Assembly: GCF_037120705.1 (NCBI RefSeq)
Contig: NZ_JAWLJU010000001.1
Location: 248,001 to 312,000 of the forward strand
Reading direction: 5' to 3'
Length of the DNA: 64,000 bases
Source of the DNA: Pseudoalteromonas sp. UG3-2
GTDB lineage: Bacteria > Pseudomonadota > Gammaproteobacteria > Enterobacterales > Alteromonadaceae
The notes beneath the pieces are model-generated. The model did no database searches. It was given only the letters and a program-made list of their open reading frames with translations, and was not told the DNA's origin. Within the stretch, counting starts at the first letter, position 1. Every line of letters starts with the position of its first letter. The translations under genes and the position numbers were made by a program. Shown here piece after piece: positions 59,826-64,000 of this stretch.

Positions 59826-60776
59826 ATGGATCCAGTCACACTTATTTTTCAATACTTGCTCACTATTGAAGCCTTCTTATTGGTTTTAGTTATTGTCACA
59901 TTAAAAGGCAGTATCAAGTTTGTGCCGCAAAACCGCGCATGGCTAATAGAGCGCTTTGGCAAATATCAATCGACCAAAGAAGCGGGTTTAAACTTTATTG
60001 TTCCTTTTATCGATCGCGTAGCAGCTGATCGCAGCCTTAAAGAGCAGGCGGTAGATGTGCCATCGCAGTCGGCCATCACCAAAGATAACATTTCGCTGAT
60101 AGTCGATGGCGTATTGTATTTTCGTGTTATGGATCCCTACAAGGCCACTTATGGCGTCGACGATTACATCTTTGCCGTAACACAGTTGGCGCAAACCACC
60201 ATGCGTAGTGAACTTGGCAAGATGGAGCTCGATAAGACCTTTGAAGAGCGTGACCTGCTAAACACCAACATTGTGACGGCCATCAATGCTGCTTCTGATC
60301 CCTGGGGGATCCAGGTACTGCGTTATGAGATCAAAGACATAGTGCCTCCTAATTCTGTAATGGAAGCCATGGAAGCGCAAATGAAAGCCGAGCGGGTAAA
60401 ACGTGCACAAATTCTTGAGTCTGAAGGTGATCGTCAAGCTGCCATCAATGTTGCCGAAGGTAAAAAGCAAGCACAAGTCCTTGCCGCTGAAGCGGAGAAA
60501 GCGGAGCAAATCCTAAGCGCTGAAGGTGAAGCAAAAGCCATTTTAGCAGTTGCAGAAGCCCAAGCAGACGCCTTGCGCAAGGTAGGTGAAGCGGCTAATA
60601 CCGAAGAAGGCCAAAAAGCCATTCAATTGGATTTGGCCACCAAAGCAATAACGGCCAAAGAAGCCATCGCCAAAGAGTCTTCTGTGGTCCTGCTACCAGA
60701 AAATGGCACCGATCCAAGTTCTTTAGTAGCGCAGGGGATGTCTATCATTAATTCGCTGAATAAAAAACAAGGCTAG
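59826..60776 (+). CDS. qmcA: SPFH/band-7 membrane protein QmcA (paraslipin)
   Basis: A 316-residue protein from the ATG at 59826, with AGGAG in position. An N-terminal membrane helix (about 5-27) is followed by the SPFH domain (VPQNRAWLIERFGKYQST, SLKEQAVDVPSQSAITKDNISLIVDGVLYFRV) and an Ala/Glu-rich coiled coil (about 190-270, AAINVAEGKKQAQVLAAEAEKAEQI). It forms part of membrane microdomain scaffolds that affect proteolysis and stress responses. It is followed after 5 bp by nfeD, the usual partner. Confidence 0.94.
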   Translation: MDPVTLIFQYLLTIEAFLLVLVIVTLKGSIKFVPQNRAWLIERFGKYQSTKEAGLNFIVPFIDRVAADRSLKEQAVDVPSQSAITKDNISLIVDGVLYFRVMDPYKATYGVDDYIFAVTQLAQTTMRSELGKMELDKTFEERDLLNTNIVTAINAASDPWGIQVLRYEIKDIVPPNSVMEAMEAQMKAERVKRAQILESEGDRQAAINVAEGKKQAQVLAAEAEKAEQILSAEGEAKAILAVAEAQADALRKVGEAANTEEGQKAIQLDLATKAITAKEAIAKESSVVLLPENGTDPSSLVAQGMSIINSLNKKQG

Positions 60777-60781
60777 TCACC

Positions 60782-61234
60782 ATGGAACTACTACTCGATT
60801 ATTTACCGCAAACCCTTGTCGTGCTGGGTATTGCCTGCTTAATTGTTGAAGTGGTGGTTCTTGGCTTTGCCACCTTTGTGTTATTTTTCCTGGGGATGTC
60901 ATTGGTGATCAGTGGCGGCCTCATGTACGCAGATGTCCTTGAGGCATCATGGCTAACCGCTTTGTGGTTTAATGCGCTCGTCACCACTTTATTGGCAGTA
61001 TTTCTTTGGAAGCCCTTAAAGCGCACGCAAGAAACCTCTGATAATAAAGAAGTTCACAGTGACTTTGCCGAACTGACGTTTACTCTTGAAAAAGATCTTA
61101 ATGCCGATAGCCGCACCTTTCATAGTTACTCTGGTGTTGCTTGGCAACTAAAAAGTAAACAGCCAATTGCTGCAGGTACAGAGGTCAAAGTAGTAAAAAA
61201 AGAAGTCGGAGCCTTTTGGGTAGAGCCTGTATGA
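60782..61234 (+). CDS. NfeD-family membrane protein
   Basis: A 150-residue short NfeD with two to three membrane segments (about 10-75) and a C-terminal OB-fold domain (GVAWQLKSKQPIAAGTEVKVVKKEVGAFWVEP). It is the partner of the upstream SPFH protein (E. coli ybbK type), 5 bp away. The ATG overlaps a CACCATGG context and has no strong ribosome-binding site, which suggests translational coupling. Confidence 0.92.
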   Translation: MELLLDYLPQTLVVLGIACLIVEVVVLGFATFVLFFLGMSLVISGGLMYADVLEASWLTALWFNALVTTLLAVFLWKPLKRTQETSDNKEVHSDFAELTFTLEKDLNADSRTFHSYSGVAWQLKSKQPIAAGTEVKVVKKEVGAFWVEPV

Positions 61235-61558
61235 GGTAATAACACTGTTGCAGGGATTAGTTAACGACTTCCTAAAAAAGGTGCTATACCTTCCAAAGTT
61301 ATATAGACACCCACTGCAAATAATGGAAATAAAAATCAACTTCCTAGAATTTCGACTTAGCAAAAGTTATCTGGACACCCACTACAAGCAACACTAATTT
61401 GCAAAGTAAGTTGGTTTAACAATTAGTTTTGTCGAAAAATATAGCCATTACATATAGAAAGTAACTTGCACACTACCCAAACAGTACTTCTTTGATTAGT
61501 AGATACTTAGGGTGTGAGTAATCTAGCCACAGACTGTAAACTGAGTATGCTTGGCTTG
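61235..61558. repeat. Intergenic region with two GACACCCACT motifs flanking the RAYT gene
   Basis: GACACCC at 61306-61312 and 61374-61380, both followed by ACT and then GCAAA or ACAAG. They lie downstream of the RAYT gene. No gene or terminator is seen. Confidence 0.65.
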
Positions 61559-62530
61559 TTATGCAAGTAGACGTTCAGAGTTTTTAATATCTTTTCGTCG
61601 TTTTTTACTCATGGTTTCGCAATAGCTGGTGATTGCTTGTGGCCGGCCTGCAGCGCCATGAAATACATGGGAAAACTGCGTTGTGAGTTTAGCCCAATTC
61701 TCGGGTTCAATGTTTAACCTTGCAAGAATGGGTTGTGTTTCGTCGATGTACCCGGCTTTATCGCTCCGTATGCTTTGCCCTGTTAATTCAATTAGCTCCA
61801 AGTAATACTCGAATTCAAAGGGAATTCCTTTCGTCATGTGTTTTTTAGGGTTTCCGGCAAAACGCAATAAACTGCTTGGCTGCTTACCATGCTTTGCATG
61901 CTCGATGCGTTTTTTAATGCTGGTGTAATCTGAAGTTTCAGGTGTTTTGGCCATGTCAGCACGAATAGGATTCAAGTCTACATATGCCATACAAGCGGCA
62001 AGTGCGGCTTCATCGAGTAATGCTTGTGACTTAAATCGCCCTTCCCAAAAGCGCCCTTTACAGCCATCTTCTTTATTTGCTCTTCGAGCAATGTCTTCAT
62101 TGAGTACACGCATAAACCAACTGATACTCGCCAGCCTTTCCCTGTATTGACTGATTTGCACAGCAAGCATGACGCGCTCTGACTCATTGAGAGCCTCACC
62201 ATTGATAAACTTGTTCGTGAGCCAACTTCCTTTATATAGCTTATGCCAACGCATAACTATGGCCCTATCTGACAAGCGTTTTGCTTTGTTATCATCGACA
62301 TACAGAACAATATGAGTGTGGTTGCTCATCACGGCATAAGCACAAACATCAATGCAAAAAGCATTGGCCAGAAGTAAGAGCTTTTGTTCCACCCAATTGC
62401 GGCGGTGCTCATAAGATTTGCCAGTGACCATGTCTTTACCACACAAGTAGGCTTGCCTTACGCAGCGAGAAATACAGTGGTAGTACTTGGTATCGGCTAA
62501 ACTGATCTGTCTTTTTCTGGCTGTTGCCAT
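61559..62530 (-). CDS. REP-associated tyrosine transposase (RAYT), complete
   Basis: A 323-residue Y1-transposase-like protein with the metal-binding HxH motif (H71 and H73 in [15 protein letters not shown]) and the family motifs [38 protein letters not shown] and [17 protein letters not shown] precedes the start. It is homologous to the partial RAYT at 1-759. RAYTs are domesticated relatives of IS200/IS605 transposases that act on REP hairpins with a 5' GTAG-like tetranucleotide, as found in this window. GACACCCAC motifs flank the gene in inverted orientation. Confidence 0.93.
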   Translation of the reverse strand: [323 protein letters not shown]

Positions 62531-62602
62531 GGTGATGTCTCCTCAATCCTTGAGTACATAGCTAACAGTAGACAAGTTTTCGAAAAGGAACAAATTAGAG
62601 GT

Positions 62603-62609
62603 GGGTGTC
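62603..62609. repeat. GTGGGTGTC motif upstream of the RAYT gene
   Basis: GAGGTGGGTGTCTAAATAAAA lies 73 bp before the RAYT start, inverted relative to the two copies downstream of the gene. Confidence 0.65.
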
Positions 62610-62649
62610 TAAATAAAAGCTTTTCAACTTAACGCTAAACATAACAAGT

Positions 62650-62677
62650 AAAAAAAGCCACGCATTTGCGTGGCTTT
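62650..62677 (-). terminator. Intrinsic terminator of ahpF
   Basis: Stem AAAGCCACGCA (62654-62664) and TGCGTGGCTTT (62667-62677) followed by a T run on the minus strand. Confidence 0.93.
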
Positions 62678-62746
62678 GGAGCATTGCATGGGTGTATTAT
62701 CAAATGGCTCGCATTTGATGTTGCAATGATTCTTTCCGTTAATGAG

Positions 62747-64000
62747 TTAAGCGGCTTGCTCGTCTTCTTGTCCTGAGCGGATCAAGTGGTCAAAAGCACC
62801 TAGGCTTGCCGTTGCTCCAGCCCCCATTGCAATAATAATTTGCTTAAATGGTGTGGTAGTGGCATCTCCGGCGGCAAACACGCCTGGAACATTGGTGGCG
62901 CCTTTGTCATCAATTTCTATTTCACCAAAGCGGTTTAATGTCACAGCGCTTTCTTTTAACCACTCTGTGTTTGGTACTAAGCCAATTTGAACAAAAATGC
63001 CAGCAAGCGTTAGTGACTTTGCCTTGCCTGTCACACGGTCAGTGTAATTAAGCCCGGTGACTTTATTGCCATCCCCTACCACTTCTGTGGTTTGGGCATT
63101 TTTAATAATCGTCACATTGGCAAGGCTCTTAGCTTTTTTGATCAAGACTTCATCGGCTCTTAAGCTGTCAGCAAACTCCAATACCGTAACGTGCTCAACA
63201 ATGTTCGCAAGGTCTATGGCCGCCTCAATTCCTGAGTTACCACCGCCAATCACTGCAACCGGCTTGCCTTTAAATAACGGGCCATCGCAATGTGGGCAAT
63301 AAGCAACGCCGCGACCTTTGTATTCAGCCTCGCCTGGCACATTCATGCTTCTCCAGCGAGCGCCGGTGGCTAATACCACCGATTTGGCTTTGAGAACTGC
63401 GCCGTTTTCCAGTGTAATGTCTAGGGTGTCCCCTTTGGTAATACCAGCAGCGCGCTGGTTTTTCATTACATCGACCTGATACTCATTAACATGCTCTTCA
63501 AGCTGAGCGACAAGCTTAGGCCCTTCGGTTTTCTGCACTGAAATAAAGTTTTCAATTCCGAGTGTATCGGCTACTTGACCACCAAAACGATCAGCCACTA
63601 CCCCAGTATTCAATCCCTTACGAGCGGAATAAATTGCAGCGGAAGCGCCAGCGGGCCCGCCTCCCACAACCAGAACGTCGAACACGTCTTTGTCATTAAG
63701 TTTGGCCGCTTGCTTTTCGCCCGCTTTACTGTCTAATTTAAGGAGGATGTCCGCCAATGTTACCGCGCCTTGACTAAACTGCTCGCCATTAAGATACACC
63801 GTTGGCACAGCCATGATATTGCGCTCATCCACTTCTTGCTGGAACAAAGCACCATCAATCATAGTGGCTTTAACATTAGGGTTTAGCGCCGCCATGAGGT
63901 TTAGCGCCTGCACCACTTGCGGGCAAGTTTGGCAACTTAATGATATATAAACCTCGAAATTAAGCGGCCTATCGATAGTGGCAATTTGCTCAAGCTCATC
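62747..64000 (-). CDS. ahpF: Alkyl hydroperoxide reductase subunit F, 5' end outside window
   Basis: The minus-strand frame is open to base 64000, so the gene starts beyond the window and the ATG near 63916 is internal. The visible part begins in the N-terminal thioredoxin-fold domain ([16 protein letters not shown], with its CxxC). It continues through the FAD domain ([19 protein letters not shown]) and the thioredoxin-reductase-like CxxC ([13 protein letters not shown]), to the FAD-binding [16 protein letters not shown]. AhpF passes electrons from NADH to the peroxidase AhpC, whose gene is expected upstream, off the window. Confidence 0.95.
   Translation of the reverse strand, partial: DELEQIATIDRPLNFEVYISLSCQTCPQVVQALNLMAALNPNVKATMIDGALFQQEVDERNIMAVPTVYLNGEQFSQGAVTLADILLKLDSKAGEKQAAKLNDKDVFDVLVVGGGPAGASAAIYSARKGLNTGVVADRFGGQVADTLGIENFISVQKTEGPKLVAQLEEHVNEYQVDVMKNQRAAGITKGDTLDITLENGAVLKAKSVVLATGARWRSMNVPGEAEYKGRGVAYCPHCDGPLFKGKPVAVIGGGNSGIEAAIDLANIVEHVTVLEFADSLRADEVLIKKAKSLANVTIIKNAQTTEVVGDGNKVTGLNYTDRVTGKAKSLTLAGIFVQIGLVPNTEWLKESAVTLNRFGEIEIDDKGATNVPGVFAAGDATTTPFKQIIIAMGAGATASLGAFDHLIRSGQEDEQAA

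Overview
The window reads as chromosomal DNA of a marine heterotrophic gammaproteobacterium of the Alteromonadales, most like Pseudoalteromonas or a close relative. This is inferred from gene content: a TonB-receptor/GH16 laminarinase pair, a LodA/LodB quinoprotein amino-acid oxidase pair, an iron-linked PepSY membrane cluster, NudB, Dgt, QmcA/NfeD and AhpF. No rRNA, tRNA, CRISPR array or prophage was recognised.

Layout. 1-0.8 kb: a REP-associated tyrosine transposase (RAYT) cut by the window start. 1.2-7.1 kb: a minus-strand beta-glucan unit (three-module GH16 lipoprotein, then a TonB-dependent receptor) behind two LacI-type operators. 7.5-10.0 kb: an IS3-family element with a CTAT target duplication, split inside its transposase by an IS110-family element. 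10.4-12.7 kb: AraC regulator plus azlCD, and a DUF4920-like protein. 13.1-16.2 kb: azurin and a Fur-box-preceded PepSY membrane operon. 16.4-20.8 kb: katG and an S9 peptidase lipoprotein. 20.8-26.2 kb: lodB/lodA, divergent from a secreted phospholipase-C-like protein with a beta-trefoil-like tail. 26.2-33.1 kb: a translationally coupled three-gene operon (GDPD lipoprotein, PEGA-domain membrane protein, zinc-ribbon membrane protein) bracketed by related REP-type arrays. 33-36 kb: UPF0149/TPR-like protein, a small membrane protein, a membrane-anchored methyltransferase and a VOC protein. 36-43 kb: a defence-like cluster made of a PLD-SF2 helicase-S24 peptidase fusion, a methyltransferase, a dGTPase and a MntA/HepT toxin-antitoxin pair. 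43-64 kb: mostly chromosomal and envelope genes (DKNYY lipoprotein, UbiA prenyltransferase, two chemotaxis receptors, second GDPD, six-repeat CHRD lipoprotein, TPMT, choice-of-anchor-I lipoprotein, NudB, DSD1-like PLP enzyme, QmcA/NfeD), then a complete RAYT and a partial ahpF.

The most distinctive non-coding feature is a layered repeat system. Hairpins starting with GTAG or GTGG (REP-like), a CCCTGAA/TTCAGGG palindrome and a short GACACCCAC/GTGGGTGTC motif recur in nearly all long intergenic gaps and are combined into composite units of about 172, 180 and 224 bp. Two RAYT genes lie in the same window, and the short motif flanks the complete one in inverted orientation. The most interesting protein-level candidates are the PLD-helicase-S24 fusion with its coupled methyltransferase, and the GDPD-PEGA-zinc-ribbon operon. 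All family assignments are made by eye from motifs and remembered family features; no database search was run.
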